A DNA stretch of 64,000 nt from Idiomarina aminovorans. GTDB taxonomy: Bacteria; Pseudomonadota; Gammaproteobacteria; Enterobacterales; Alteromonadaceae. The stretch lies in contig NZ_JAKNDA010000006.1 in the NCBI RefSeq assembly GCF_023155095.1, positions 143,160 to 207,159 on the forward strand, in the 5' to 3' direction. The translations under genes and the position numbers were made by a program. Of this stretch, positions 31,338 through 40,663 are shown piece by piece; position 1 is the stretch's first letter, and every line of letters begins with the position of its first letter. A model generated the notes under the pieces. The model saw only the letters and a list, made by a program, of their open reading frames with translations. It made no database searches and was not told where the DNA came from.

Positions 31338-32271
31338 AGATCAACTAGATATCACCAACCTACATTGGTTATTGCAAATTCTCCAAAATATTGAGGTTGG
31401 GCTGATTGTTTTTGACCGCAATTACGACGTTAAAGTGTGGAATGGTTTTATGGAGAACCACAGCGGTATCAGCAGCGTTGCGGCTAAAGACGAAAACTTA
31501 TTTAGACTATTGCCAACTCTGCCTAAAAGCTGGTTTGAGTATAAGACAGAATCCGTTTTGAAATTAGGTATTCAGGCTCACTGTAACTGGCAACAAGAGC
31601 CACACATTCTTAACTTTGAAAATACCCGGCCGTTTACTGCAGAGTCTGATCTTATGTTCCAGAATCTCACGTTATTTCCCTTATTTTCTACCAATAAGGA
31701 AATTTATCATATCTGCGCGCTGGTTTATGATGTCAGTGAAGAAGCAAATAATCTATTAAAACTAAAAACCATCAGCCAGACCGATGCATTAACACAGTTG
31801 TTTAATCGAGGGCATTGGCAGCAAGCGTTTGAACAAGAGTTTCTTCGTTGCCAGCGTTATGAAGATACAGCTTCTGTCATCATGATGGATATTGATAATT
31901 TTAAGCCAGTAAATGACACGTATGGACATCAGGTTGGTGACAGAGCGATTCAGTTAATCGCAAATATAATGTTGGAAAGTCAGCGAGAAACCGATATTTG
32001 TGGTCGATACGGCGGAGAAGAGTTTGTGATTCTTCTACCAAAAACGTCCTTAAACGACGGTGTTTTAGTCGCTGAGCGACTGAGAAAGCAAATAGAGCAA
32101 ACGTCACTGCCTTTAGGCAAAGACCACAATGACGAGCAACTGAAGCTGACAATAAGCGCAGGGGTTGCGGAGTTTTCTAATGAATTCTCGATTGCTGAGA
32201 ACTGGCTGGAAAAAGCAGACGCTGCGTTATATGACTCTAAAAAAAATGGCAGGAACCAGGTATCGAAATAA
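31330..32271 (+). CDS. PAS-GGDEF diguanylate cyclase
   Basis: The protein (313 aa) should make cyclic di-GMP. The N-terminal region (about 10-130) looks like a PAS sensor (ILQNIEVGLIVFDRNYDVKVWNG). A short helix leads to the GGDEF domain (from about residue 150: TDALTQLFNRGHW). The active-site loop is GGEEF, which is catalytically competent, preceded by RETD, a full RxxD inhibitory site. There are no membrane helices. It starts inside the end of the response-regulator gene, so the two are translationally coupled and probably one signalling unit. Confidence 0.92.
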   Translation: MNKDQLDITNLHWLLQILQNIEVGLIVFDRNYDVKVWNGFMENHSGISSVAAKDENLFRLLPTLPKSWFEYKTESVLKLGIQAHCNWQQEPHILNFENTRPFTAESDLMFQNLTLFPLFSTNKEIYHICALVYDVSEEANNLLKLKTISQTDALTQLFNRGHWQQAFEQEFLRCQRYEDTASVIMMDIDNFKPVNDTYGHQVGDRAIQLIANIMLESQRETDICGRYGGEEFVILLPKTSLNDGVLVAERLRKQIEQTSLPLGKDHNDEQLKLTISAGVAEFSNEFSIAENWLEKADAALYDSKKNGRNQVSK

Positions 32272-32299
32272 AACCTCCGGCCAGTAGCCGGAGGTTTTG
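32269..32299. terminator. Bidirectional terminator after the diguanylate cyclase
   Basis: AAAACCTCCGGC / GCCGGAGGTTTT perfect stem with a CAGTA loop, with A's before and T's after. It lies between convergent genes and can serve both. Confidence 0.9.
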
Positions 32300-32304
32300 T
32301 TGAG

Positions 32305-32700
32305 CTAGAATGAAGTTATGATATTCAACTCGTCGGTCACTTTACTCTTGTCCGACACGTAACCTATCCCTTGCGGGTTATTAAGCAAAAACGATATAAC
32401 TTCGTCATCACTTTTTAATTCATTAAGCGGTGTTCCACGCCCAGTAAACTTGAGTTTGGCCCAGTGACGCTTCAGCTGTTCACCTGACTTACCTACTAGA
32501 GATTCCTCAAAGGCTTTACGTGCCGCTGAGTCCTCCGGTAAATTTACGCCTTTTAACACCTGAGACTGGCCTAAATAAATTCTGGAAACAGACTCTTCGT
32601 TAATTTCCGTTTGTGAAACTACGACACCATTTTGCGCAAAAGTTGAAAAGCTGAGTACGCTTGCTGCAAAAACGATGAGAAATAAAGTAATTTTTTTCAT
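32305..32700 (-). CDS. Small periplasmic PstS-like (phosphate-binding-family) protein
   Basis: A 131-residue exported protein. The signal peptide (MKKITLFLIVFAASVLSF, cleaved near TFAQN) is followed by the short PBP-like domain seen in 'phosphate ABC transporter substrate-binding' small proteins: SRIYLGQSQVLKGVNLP, then RHWAKLKFTGRGTPL, and NNPQGIGYVSD near the end. At half the size of true PstS it has one lobe at most, so a role in transport is unproven. ATG at 32700 fits the AAGGA site better than the ATG one codon upstream. It follows the porin gene by 6 bp. Confidence 0.75.
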   Translation of the reverse strand: MKKITLFLIVFAASVLSFSTFAQNGVVVSQTEINEESVSRIYLGQSQVLKGVNLPEDSAARKAFEESLVGKSGEQLKRHWAKLKFTGRGTPLNELKSDDEVISFLLNNPQGIGYVSDKSKVTDELNIITSF

Positions 32701-32709
32701 CATAAATCC

Positions 32710-33846
32710 TTAAAATACAAATTGAACCGCAGCGGAAACCAGTACGTCAGACTCGTCCGTCAACTTGTCGTCAGAGTGAGTTACGTCGAACTTTAATACG
32801 GCGCTTGGAGCAATGTTAAAGTTGGCACCAAGTGAAGTGTAAGTAGTTTCGTTAACGACATTTGTTGTCACTTGATTAACAGCGGCTTGTAATTGTGGAA
32901 CAGGAACCGTAAAACGCTCGGCATTACTGATTTTATCGTCGGTTTGACCAACGGTGGCGTGTAATGCCCAGTTGTCGAAACGCTTACCTGCGGTCAGGTA
33001 ACTTGACCGTTGTTCTGGAATATAACTGCCTTCAACTTCAAGATTGGTATATTCGCCACCAACGAACCAGTTAAAGTTGTCGTACATAAAACCAACGCTG
33101 GCGAAAGTTCCCTTGTCTTCAGAAACTTCCAGTTCAGAAGCAACCTGGCCGGCACCGGCTTGTCTTAATGTGTCCAGCAAGCCACTGATTTCGTTAAATT
33201 CGATATTGGTGTCATTGGTTTGATAATAAGCAATGCGCATAGTCAGGTTGTTATAGATAGCGCTGGTGTTAAAACCAATCATATTGTTCATCTCAGCTTT
33301 TGACAGTTCCGCGCCACCTATATCAATGTCATCGTTCATGTTGCCGGCAACAACTTGGGTATTGAAGATAAAGTTACCGATAAAAGCATTATGTTGAACG
33401 CTCACGCCGGTATAATTATCAAAAGCAACACGATAGACGCTTTGCGGCGTGCGTAGCCAGTGGTAGCTGTAACCGACATCCAGTGAGTCTGAGTACATAT
33501 AAAAAGGTAAGCGCAATTTACCGACATTAACGCTGGTTGAGTCATTAAACTGGTACTGTAGGTAGGCCCACTCCACCCCGAGGTCAAAGTCTTCTTCGCC
33601 GCGTGACATAATTTGCGTGGTGATACTTAGTTTATCGGAAAGGTCTGCCTTTGCCTGCAGCGCAAATAAGCTTTCAGGATTAAAATCCAGGTTATTGTCA
33701 TAGCCGAATAACTGGTCATCGCTGCCGGTTGTCATACCCGCTGCAATATTACCAAAGCCACTCCACTGAATTTTATCTTGTGCATGAGATGGAAGGCTTA
33801 TTAATAGCGCAGATGCGCCTATACAAGCCAGTAAAGAATTCTTCAT
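32710..33846 (-). CDS. Outer-membrane porin-like beta-barrel protein
   Basis: A 378-residue protein with a signal peptide (cleaved after PSHAQ). The mature part is made of alternating amphipathic strands and ends in aromatic VQFVF, the signal for outer-membrane barrel insertion. Motifs such as DLGVEWAYLQYQFNDSTSVNVGKLRLPF (starting about residue 87) resemble phosphate-selective (OprP-like) porins, though selectivity cannot be read. It is co-transcribed with the PstS-like gene. The 195-bp AT-rich upstream gap (33847-34041) is shared with the divergent CDF gene. Confidence 0.8.
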   Translation of the reverse strand: MKNSLLACIGASALLISLPSHAQDKIQWSGFGNIAAGMTTGSDDQLFGYDNNLDFNPESLFALQAKADLSDKLSITTQIMSRGEEDFDLGVEWAYLQYQFNDSTSVNVGKLRLPFYMYSDSLDVGYSYHWLRTPQSVYRVAFDNYTGVSVQHNAFIGNFIFNTQVVAGNMNDDIDIGGAELSKAEMNNMIGFNTSAIYNNLTMRIAYYQTNDTNIEFNEISGLLDTLRQAGAGQVASELEVSEDKGTFASVGFMYDNFNWFVGGEYTNLEVEGSYIPEQRSSYLTAGKRFDNWALHATVGQTDDKISNAERFTVPVPQLQAAVNQVTTNVVNETTYTSLGANFNIAPSAVLKFDVTHSDDKLTDESDVLVSAAVQFVF

Positions 33847-34041
33847 TTAAAGCTCCTGAGAAAGTTTACAACATTATAATTTAGAGGAATCTAAAATTGG
33901 CTAAATTTTGCACGTTTACATTTTTGGATACAATAGTTCGTTTGCGTTAACAATAAGTGTTAAATTAGTTAAGTTAATGTGTGTTTTTTTATGCACCTTT
34001 TATTATTTAAAAAGTACAATTAATTAACAGTTAAGGACTTT

Positions 34042-34920
34042 ATGCACCATCACCATCATCACCATGAAAGTTCGTCAGAGCGCATCGGCTGGGCGTTTTT
34101 CCTTAACTTATGCTTTACCATCATTGAGTTTATTGGCGGGGCGCTGACCAACAGTACCGCTATTTTAGCGGATGCCGTACACGACTTGGGCGACAGTATT
34201 TCCATTGGTATGGCCTGGCTGCTGGACAAGTTCAGTCGTAAAGACGCTACGCACACCTTTACCTATGGTTACCAACGACTTTCTCTGGTTGGTGCTTTTA
34301 TTAACGCCGTTGTACTGACGGCTGGTTCTGTCTGGATTTTATTCGAGGCTATTCCGCGTTTATGGAATCCAGTGATGCCCATGGCGGAAGGCATGGTGCT
34401 GTTGGCAATATTTGGTGTGATTGTGAACGGCTATGCTGCATTTAAGCTGTCGCACGGAAAATCGCTAAACGAGCGGGTGCTTAATTGGCACTTACTTGAA
34501 GACGTGCTGGGCTGGGTCGCGGTTTTAATCGTGTCGATAATTCTAATGTTTGTCGACTGGCCTATTTTGGACCCTTTGTTATCTATTGGTTTTACCCTGT
34601 TTATTCTGGTGAATGTGGTCCGCCATTTAGGGGCTACGGTTAAATTGTTTGTGCAGGCGTCTCCTGACCCGGAAGTTTATCGGCAAATACGCAAGCAATT
34701 GACGTCGTTAGAGCTCGTTAACGATGCCCATCACTTGCATTTTTGGTCACTGGACGGCGAACGCCATGTATTAACCGCACATATTGTGGTATCAAAAGAA
34801 CTGGAGTGCCAGGAACGAGCGCTTTTAAAACAACAAATATCACAGCAGCTGGCAGCGTTTGAATTAGCTCATACGACGATTGAGCTGGAGTATCCTGACG
34901 AAGCTTGTCGAGATCATTAA
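34042..34920 (+). CDS. Cation diffusion facilitator (CDF) metal efflux protein with His7 start
   Basis: A 292-residue inner-membrane antiporter for divalent metals (zinc-type likely). Metal-site motifs are DAVHDLGD in helix 2 (His47, Asp51) and HLLEDVLGW in helix 5. Six helices span about 15-200 and a cytoplasmic ferredoxin-like domain follows. The very N terminus is Met followed by seven histidines, then ESSSE: a natural metal-binding tail, encoded by mixed CAC/CAT codons, so it is not a cloning tag. AAGGAC precedes the ATG. It is 12 bp upstream of the GST gene. Confidence 0.9.
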   Translation: MHHHHHHHESSSERIGWAFFLNLCFTIIEFIGGALTNSTAILADAVHDLGDSISIGMAWLLDKFSRKDATHTFTYGYQRLSLVGAFINAVVLTAGSVWILFEAIPRLWNPVMPMAEGMVLLAIFGVIVNGYAAFKLSHGKSLNERVLNWHLLEDVLGWVAVLIVSIILMFVDWPILDPLLSIGFTLFILVNVVRHLGATVKLFVQASPDPEVYRQIRKQLTSLELVNDAHHLHFWSLDGERHVLTAHIVVSKELECQERALLKQQISQQLAAFELAHTTIELEYPDEACRDH

Positions 34921-34932
34921 CAGGAGAAGATC

Positions 34933-35505
34933 ATGGAATTATTCGGAAGCTATACCTCGCCATATGTAAGACATTGCCGCATTGCTTTATTGGAGAGTAA
35001 AACAAAATTCTCATTTACTGAAACCGACTTTGAAACCAGTGCGAAATTAAGTCCGGCCAAGAAAGTACCTTTTCTGCACCACAATAATGTGCGTTTACAC
35101 GACTCTACCAGCATCCTGAAGTATGTAAGGGACAAGGCCGACGAGCGTTTTTTCGCTGACGTCAAAGACTTTGATCAGTACTGTTTGGTGAATACCGCTA
35201 TGGATGCCGCGGTCAACTTGTTTTTGCTGGAAAAAGAAGGGATAACGGCGGATAGCGTAAGTTACCTTAAACGTCAGCAACAGCGGGTTTATGACATATT
35301 GCAACTCATGGAAGACAAAGAGCACGCGGTGGCTTACGAAGGCCCGCACCCCTTTAGTGATGGCGAATTACGTTTAGGGTGTTTCTTAAGCTGGGGGTTA
35401 TTCCGTGAGCGTTTCAATTTGGATGAGTACCCGCGACTTCAGGCTTTTGTCGATAAGTTAAATGACTACCCTTACTTCGCGGATACTGATCCGACTCGTT
35501 CTTAA
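34933..35505 (+). CDS. Glutathione S-transferase family protein
   Basis: A 190-residue soluble protein with an N-terminal thioredoxin-fold domain (MELFGSYTSPYVRHCRIALLE) and the cis-Pro/Ser glutathione-binding part KKVPFLHHNNVRLHDSTSIL. The all-helical C-terminal domain covers about 85-190. The substrate is unknown. CAGGAGA precedes the ATG. Its end overlaps the convergent acetolactate-synthase-like gene by 4 bp. Confidence 0.85.
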   Translation: MELFGSYTSPYVRHCRIALLESKTKFSFTETDFETSAKLSPAKKVPFLHHNNVRLHDSTSILKYVRDKADERFFADVKDFDQYCLVNTAMDAAVNLFLLEKEGITADSVSYLKRQQQRVYDILQLMEDKEHAVAYEGPHPFSDGELRLGCFLSWGLFRERFNLDEYPRLQAFVDKLNDYPYFADTDPTRS

Positions 35506-37160
35506 TTGGCTTTAATAGCACGGCTGCGCTCGGGAATTTCCTCGTTTAGCAGCCGGTCATTTTGTGAATAATCTACGGGTACATCAATAAGATGAACACC
35601 GGGCTTGTTCAGGCAGTCTTCTAGCAGTGGTATCAGGTTTTCGGTTTTATCTAAACGATACCCTTTAGCGCCATAAGACTCTGCGTATTTCACAAAATCC
35701 GGATTATTGAAATCTAAGCCATAATCGTTCAGTTTCATGTGCTGCTGTTTCCATTTTATCATGCCGTAGCCGCTGTCATTCAGAACAACCACGACAATGT
35801 CCAGCCCCATTCGGACAGCGGTTTCAAGCTCTTGCGAGTTCATCATAAAACCACCATCGCCGCACACGGCCATGACTTTTTTATCCGGATTGACCAATTT
35901 GGCCGCCATTGCTGAAGGCAGACCTGCCCCCATAGAAGCCAGTGCGTTATCCAGCAGCACGGTATTAGGTTGACGCGCCGGGTAATTACGGGCAAACCAA
36001 ATTTTATAGATACCGTTATCCAGAGCAATGACACCATCGTCTGGCATTGCCTCCCGAACATCTTCTACCAGACGCTGAGGTAATACCGGGAAACTGTCGT
36101 CATGAGCACCTTCGTCGGTATGGTCGCGCATATGATCCCGAACTGTCAGCATAAAGTCGAAGTCCCAGTGGTCCTGCGGTTCTATGCCTTCTTTTAATTG
36201 CCAGATACTGTTACCGATATCACCAATCATGCTGGCGTGTGGGAAGTAAACCGAATCCACTTCAGCGCCCTGAAAGTTGATGTGCACAACTTTACGTCTA
36301 TCGTTGTCACCGGCTTTCATCATAAAGGGCGGTTTTTCGATCACGTCGTGGCCGACATTTAAAATTAAATCAGCTTTTTCAATGGCGCGGTGCGGGTAAT
36401 CGCCGTCAGAAATAGCAGCGTTACCTAACCAGCGAGGGTGATCTTCGTTAATGACCCCTTTACCCATTTGCGTGGTGATAAAAGGAATACCGGTTTTATC
36501 CACAAAAGCACGTAACATTTTTGCGGTAATCTTGCGGTTTGCAGCAGCACCGATCAAAAGAACCGGATGTTTAGCTTCGCGCAACAGCTCAAGTACGTGG
36601 CGAACCGACTTATGTTCAGTAATAGGACGACGCGAATGGCTTGCCTCTATAGGTAACGCGGTAACCTCGTCCCGGCTAATATCATCGGATAATTCCAAAT
36701 GAGCAGCGCCCGGGCGTTCGTCTGCCGCCCGGCGGAATGCTTCACGTATGTGCGCCGGAATACTGCTGCTGCTAATAATAGCCTGTGTATACTTAGTAAT
36801 GGGCGTCATCATATCGACCACATCAATGATCTGGAACTGACCTTGATGACGTTCTCTTATGGGTTTTTGCCCGGTAATGACGACCATGGGCATAGCGCCG
36901 AGTTGAGCGTAGGCTACCGGAGTGACCAAGTTAGTCGCACCCGGCCCCAAAGTCGACAGGCATACGCCGGGCTTTCCGGTCAGACGGCCATAAGTTGCAG
37001 CCATAAAACCGGCGCCCTGCTCGTGGCGGGTTAAAATTAATTCTATAGTGGATTTTGAAAGGGACTCTAGTAAGTCCAGATTTTCTTCGCCGGGAATGCC
37101 GAAAATGTAATTCACACCCTCGTTTTCTAGTGCTTTTACGAATAAATCGGATGCTTTCAC
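35502..37160 (-). CDS. Thiamine-diphosphate enzyme, acetolactate synthase large-subunit type
   Basis: A 552-residue ThDP enzyme of the IlvB/AlsS class, which condenses two pyruvates to acetolactate. Catalytic Glu47 sits in RHEQGAGFMA. The central domain follows, then the ThDP/Mg motif from GDGG to LNDSGYG near residues 416-447. There is no small regulatory subunit beside it, so it may be catabolic or a side-activity enzyme instead of the biosynthetic IlvBN/IlvGM enzyme. It has its own promoter region after the terminator of the upstream TonB receptor gene. Confidence 0.85.
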   Translation of the reverse strand: MKASDLFVKALENEGVNYIFGIPGEENLDLLESLSKSTIELILTRHEQGAGFMAATYGRLTGKPGVCLSTLGPGATNLVTPVAYAQLGAMPMVVITGQKPIRERHQGQFQIIDVVDMMTPITKYTQAIISSSSIPAHIREAFRRAADERPGAAHLELSDDISRDEVTALPIEASHSRRPITEHKSVRHVLELLREAKHPVLLIGAAANRKITAKMLRAFVDKTGIPFITTQMGKGVINEDHPRWLGNAAISDGDYPHRAIEKADLILNVGHDVIEKPPFMMKAGDNDRRKVVHINFQGAEVDSVYFPHASMIGDIGNSIWQLKEGIEPQDHWDFDFMLTVRDHMRDHTDEGAHDDSFPVLPQRLVEDVREAMPDDGVIALDNGIYKIWFARNYPARQPNTVLLDNALASMGAGLPSAMAAKLVNPDKKVMAVCGDGGFMMNSQELETAVRMGLDIVVVVLNDSGYGMIKWKQQHMKLNDYGLDFNNPDFVKYAESYGAKGYRLDKTENLIPLLEDCLNKPGVHLIDVPVDYSQNDRLLNEEIPERSRAIKAN

Positions 37161-37227
37161 TTCGCTTTCTCCTTGCGTTAAAGAATCTTACTTTGGCTAA
37201 ACTTACGTACAGCATAGGAGAGATGAT

Positions 37228-37266
37228 CAAAAAAATCCGTAACCAGAGTTAACTGATTACGGATTC
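37228..37266 (-). terminator. Terminator of the large TonB receptor gene
   Basis: AATCCGTAA (37234-37242) / TTACGGATT (37257-37265), with six A's on the left that become a U run on the minus-strand transcript. It lies 23 bp after the receptor stop. Confidence 0.85.
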
Positions 37267-37288
37267 TACAGTTTTTAAACCTTAAATA

Positions 37289-39889
37289 TTAGAACGAGTA
37301 ACTGACTTTTGAGTAAACAAAGCGACCGCGAGGGTTGTGGACGCTCGATGCATAGCCATAAAGGTCATCGTTAAACGCTTTTGGTGGTTCTTCGTCGAAC
37401 AGGTTAGTAGTACCAATTGTTAAACGAAGCTCAGACGTTACATCATAGTAAGCCTGCAAATCGACAAGCAGTTGCTCACCAACCATACGCGCTTTCTCGG
37501 ATTCAACTTCATCAGGTTTTTTATAGTCTTCAAATTCACCAATGTAGTTAAAGTTTAAATTGACACCTAAAGCATCTTGATTCCACTCTGCGCGCGCTGT
37601 CCAGCGGTTTTGTGGATACTCATACTCGCCTGTGTAATCGATACCGTTTTTCTCGAACTTATTCATATAAGACCAATCAAGACCGAAGCGGACTGTTCCA
37701 AGACTCTGAGTGTTCCAGTTGTAATTGGCTGAGAAATCAAGACCCGTAGCTTCCTGACTCGATAGATTTACATAGGTATTGTAAATCGTTGCAAGCTCAC
37801 CGAGTTCATCGCCGGGTAATGGATCGCGGCGCTCACAGATTTCGCTGTCTTGGTCGTTACAGTTGGCATCATAAATTGATTCAAAATCATCTTGCGCGAT
37901 TTTATTGTCTTGTTCAATAGACCAATAGTCTGCCGAAATATCAATATCATCGTTAACTTGCCAAATGGCACCTAAGTTGTAGTTTGATGACTCTTCTGGC
38001 TCCAGATTGTCAGAGCCTGAGAATACAATGGTGTAGTCTAATTCAGCACAGCCCTGTCCGTCCGCATCACAACGGTATTCATCAACGAAAAAGGTAGATT
38101 CCTGTGATGGGCCTAAACCAATTTGCGCTAATGAAGGAGCGCGGAATCCCTCACCGTAAGATGCCCGCAAAGTTACATCTTCAGTCGGACGCCACTGCAG
38201 TTTAAACTGCGGGTTAAAGGTTGAACCAAAGTCACTGTAGTCGTCGTAACGACCGGCAACAGTTGCTTCCAATTGATCGGTGATTGGAATTAGGAATTCG
38301 ACATATGCTGCCCACTGATCTCGCTCGGCTTCGGCTTGTACCGATTCAGTACCAAAAATTAATCCACGTTGGAACTGGTCATCCGGTTGGTCGAAAACAT
38401 CTTCCTGACGGTATTCAAGACCGGCAGCCATTGACACGTAGTGGTCACCTAGCTCGAATGCTTCACCAGCAATACTGGCATCTACTGCGGTAAGGTGCGA
38501 TTCACCACGACGCACAAGTGACGTGTTGATAGCATCGATAACTTCCGGGTCGTTGATGGTACCACCGAAAGGATTGTAGTTGCCGGCATTAATTTGTTCC
38601 TGAAGAAAATCCGTACGCAACCAGCCTTGTTCTTTCGAGCCCGTTTGCATACTTGAGCTGCGGCCTTTCTGGTATGAGACATCCCAACCCCAACCATTTA
38701 GGTCACCACGTAAGCCAGCGATGAAACGCAGCGTGTCTGATTCAATATCCCAAATACGGGCGCCAGCATCAATAGGACGAAAGTAGTTGATATCAACTTG
38801 TTCACCAAAAGGGTTATTTGGGTGGTCGGCTGGCACATAAAGGTTTGCGTCAGCATCAAGAGGTGTTGGTGCGCCACCGGCTTTTGAGCGGTTATGTTGG
38901 GCTGCTATTTCAATGTAGCCTTCAATGTCGCGTGAAAATTCTTTACTGGACTGAACAATTGCACCGACACGCTCTGCTTCAGGAAATATTTGTGCATATG
39001 GACCGTAATCAAATACACAAAAGTCGCCAATTCTATTATCATTCTTATCAAATATATCTTTTGTTGCTTCAGGAGCACATGCTGGGTCCGCCGTTGAAAC
39101 CCCGTCGACAATGAAAGTGCCAGGAAAGCCACGTGCAGAGCGCTTATCGGCTCCCCCCCAAGGGGTTTGGTTTGCTGTACCGTTTCTACCAAACTCTGAG
39201 CCCATAATTGAGGTGTTTTTCCAATAATCCAGAATCATCGTGGTGTTACTGTCATCGTCGCCAGTACCCCACACCAGGCTCATACTGGTTTCTTCATAGT
39301 TAACATCGCCCGTGGTTCCACCATGGCTGGCTGTTAGTTCTGTACCAACAAAGTCATCTCTTAAAATGATATTAACGACACCCGCCACAGCGTCTGACCC
39401 GTAAATAGCGGATGCTCCGTCTTTAAGAATATCGATGCGTTCAATAGCGGCTACCGGAATAGAGTTAATATCGACAAATGAATTTGCAATTCCTTCAGCA
39501 AATGAAGAAACACCAACCCGGCGTCCGTTTAACAACACCAATGTTGAATCGGCACCAAAGCCACGTAAGCTAATAGCAGCTGCGCCATTGGCGGTTGTAT
39601 CCTGGCTGTTACCCTGGGTTGAGAATGTTCCGACACCTGCTGATGGCAAGCGTTCTAAGAGTTGTTGCAGATTATTAAAACCTGAGGCCTCGATGCTTTC
39701 TCTGTCAATAACTTCTACTGGAGAGGCCCCTTCCATATCGGTTCGGGAAATGCGGGAGCCGGTAACCTGGATACGCTCAAGCGAATCATCTTCGGCTTGG
39801 TTGTTTACTTCCTGTGCAAAACTAATAGGCGACGCGAACGTGGCTCCTATTGCTAATGCACAAAGTGAGTATTTGAAATTTGTTTTCAT
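37289..39889 (-). CDS. TonB-dependent outer-membrane receptor, substrate unknown
   Basis: A 866-residue receptor. A signal peptide ends at PISFAQ, then a TonB-box-like stretch DSLERIQVTGSRI. The plug domain spans about 50-170 (SLRGFGADSTLVLLNGRRV; KDGASAIYGSDAVAGVVNI) and a 22-strand barrel ends in VSYSF. Cysteine pairs in three predicted surface loops (CAPEA...FC, RCDADGQGC, NCNDQDSEIC) suggest disulfide-stabilised loops. This GSRISRTDMEG type is common in Alteromonadales for peptides or glycans, but no neighbour tells the substrate. Confidence 0.9.
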   Translation of the reverse strand: MKTNFKYSLCALAIGATFASPISFAQEVNNQAEDDSLERIQVTGSRISRTDMEGASPVEVIDRESIEASGFNNLQQLLERLPSAGVGTFSTQGNSQDTTANGAAAISLRGFGADSTLVLLNGRRVGVSSFAEGIANSFVDINSIPVAAIERIDILKDGASAIYGSDAVAGVVNIILRDDFVGTELTASHGGTTGDVNYEETSMSLVWGTGDDDSNTTMILDYWKNTSIMGSEFGRNGTANQTPWGGADKRSARGFPGTFIVDGVSTADPACAPEATKDIFDKNDNRIGDFCVFDYGPYAQIFPEAERVGAIVQSSKEFSRDIEGYIEIAAQHNRSKAGGAPTPLDADANLYVPADHPNNPFGEQVDINYFRPIDAGARIWDIESDTLRFIAGLRGDLNGWGWDVSYQKGRSSSMQTGSKEQGWLRTDFLQEQINAGNYNPFGGTINDPEVIDAINTSLVRRGESHLTAVDASIAGEAFELGDHYVSMAAGLEYRQEDVFDQPDDQFQRGLIFGTESVQAEAERDQWAAYVEFLIPITDQLEATVAGRYDDYSDFGSTFNPQFKLQWRPTEDVTLRASYGEGFRAPSLAQIGLGPSQESTFFVDEYRCDADGQGCAELDYTIVFSGSDNLEPEESSNYNLGAIWQVNDDIDISADYWSIEQDNKIAQDDFESIYDANCNDQDSEICERRDPLPGDELGELATIYNTYVNLSSQEATGLDFSANYNWNTQSLGTVRFGLDWSYMNKFEKNGIDYTGEYEYPQNRWTARAEWNQDALGVNLNFNYIGEFEDYKKPDEVESEKARMVGEQLLVDLQAYYDVTSELRLTIGTTNLFDEEPPKAFNDDLYGYASSVHNPRGRFVYSKVSYSF

Positions 39890-40056
39890 TATTATTCTCC
39901 CCGAGATTCTTTACGATTAACTGTGTGTTAAATAAACAACACAGTATCTTTGTTACATTAATTTAACACTTTATCAAGAGGATATTGCTGTAAAACTTTA
40001 AAAAATTAGGGGGGGGAGTACAAAACGAGCTAAACGTAAGTTTTTATTCCTGAAAC
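39890..40056 (-). promoter_or_regulatory. Upstream region of the TonB receptor, with a G8 tract
   Basis: AT-rich leader of the receptor gene. A run of eight G's (C's on the coding strand) lies at 40009-40016, about 120 bp before the start codon. A clear sigma-70 promoter was not identified. Confidence 0.5.
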
Positions 40057-40095
40057 GAAAAAACCCGCGGCTCTATTTGAGCTACGGGTTTAGCT
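40057..40095 (-). terminator. Terminator of the DUF4168 gene
   Basis: AAACCCGCGGCTC / GAGCTACGGGTTT imperfect stem, followed on the minus strand by a U run (A's at 40057-40062). It lies just after the DUF4168 stop. Confidence 0.75.
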
Positions 40096-40113
40096 ATTAA
40101 AGTTAACTCTTGA

Positions 40114-40494
40114 TTAAGAGTTTCCATCGCCAGTCATTTCTTCTAAACGAGCGCGCAGTTCTTCGTCATTTTGCGCTTGTTGAATAATCATGTTGTATTC
40201 TTGTGGGGTCAGACCCGCGCCTTCAACTGCCGCAATCATTTCTTTCTGTGCGGACTGTTGAATTCCGCGAGCTTCTTCCTGGTTTTCTGCTTCCTGGAAT
40301 TGGTCACGGTATTTTTCAGTAACTTTCTGAACATCTTCCATAGCCGTTACAAACTTAACCAGCATACCTTCTGAAATTTCTTGAGTTTGCTGTTGTTGTT
40401 GCGCCATAGAATTCTGAGCTTGTTGCTGTTGAGCCATTGCGGCGGTGCTGCCCAGTGCGAATACCGTTGCTAGTGCGATAATTGTCTTTTGCAT
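40114..40494 (-). CDS. Exported DUF4168 protein
   Basis: A 126-residue secreted protein. The signal peptide is cleaved after STAAMAQ, followed by a glutamine-rich stretch (QQQQAQNSMAQQQQQTQE, residues 22-40) and then a DUF4168 domain: long charged helices with KFVTAMEDVQKVTEKYRDQF and the end pattern GLTPQEYNMIIQQAQNDEEL. The function of the family is unknown; it is found in the periplasm of many marine gammaproteobacteria. It is monocistronic with its own terminator. Confidence 0.85.
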   Translation of the reverse strand: MQKTIIALATVFALGSTAAMAQQQQAQNSMAQQQQQTQEISEGMLVKFVTAMEDVQKVTEKYRDQFQEAENQEEARGIQQSAQKEMIAAVEGAGLTPQEYNMIIQQAQNDEELRARLEEMTGDGNS

Positions 40495-40663
40495 GATAAT
40501 CTCCTAAATGAACATCTCTGTTTTAATAACACTGAGATTAAAGCGAAGACTGTGCCAACTTTTTAACCAGCTGATTTTATTGTATTTTTATTTTTTTTAA
40601 TATGAGTGTTCGGAAAGCAAGCCTAAAAATGTGTATCCTTGGTACACAGTTAAGGGAGGCAGT

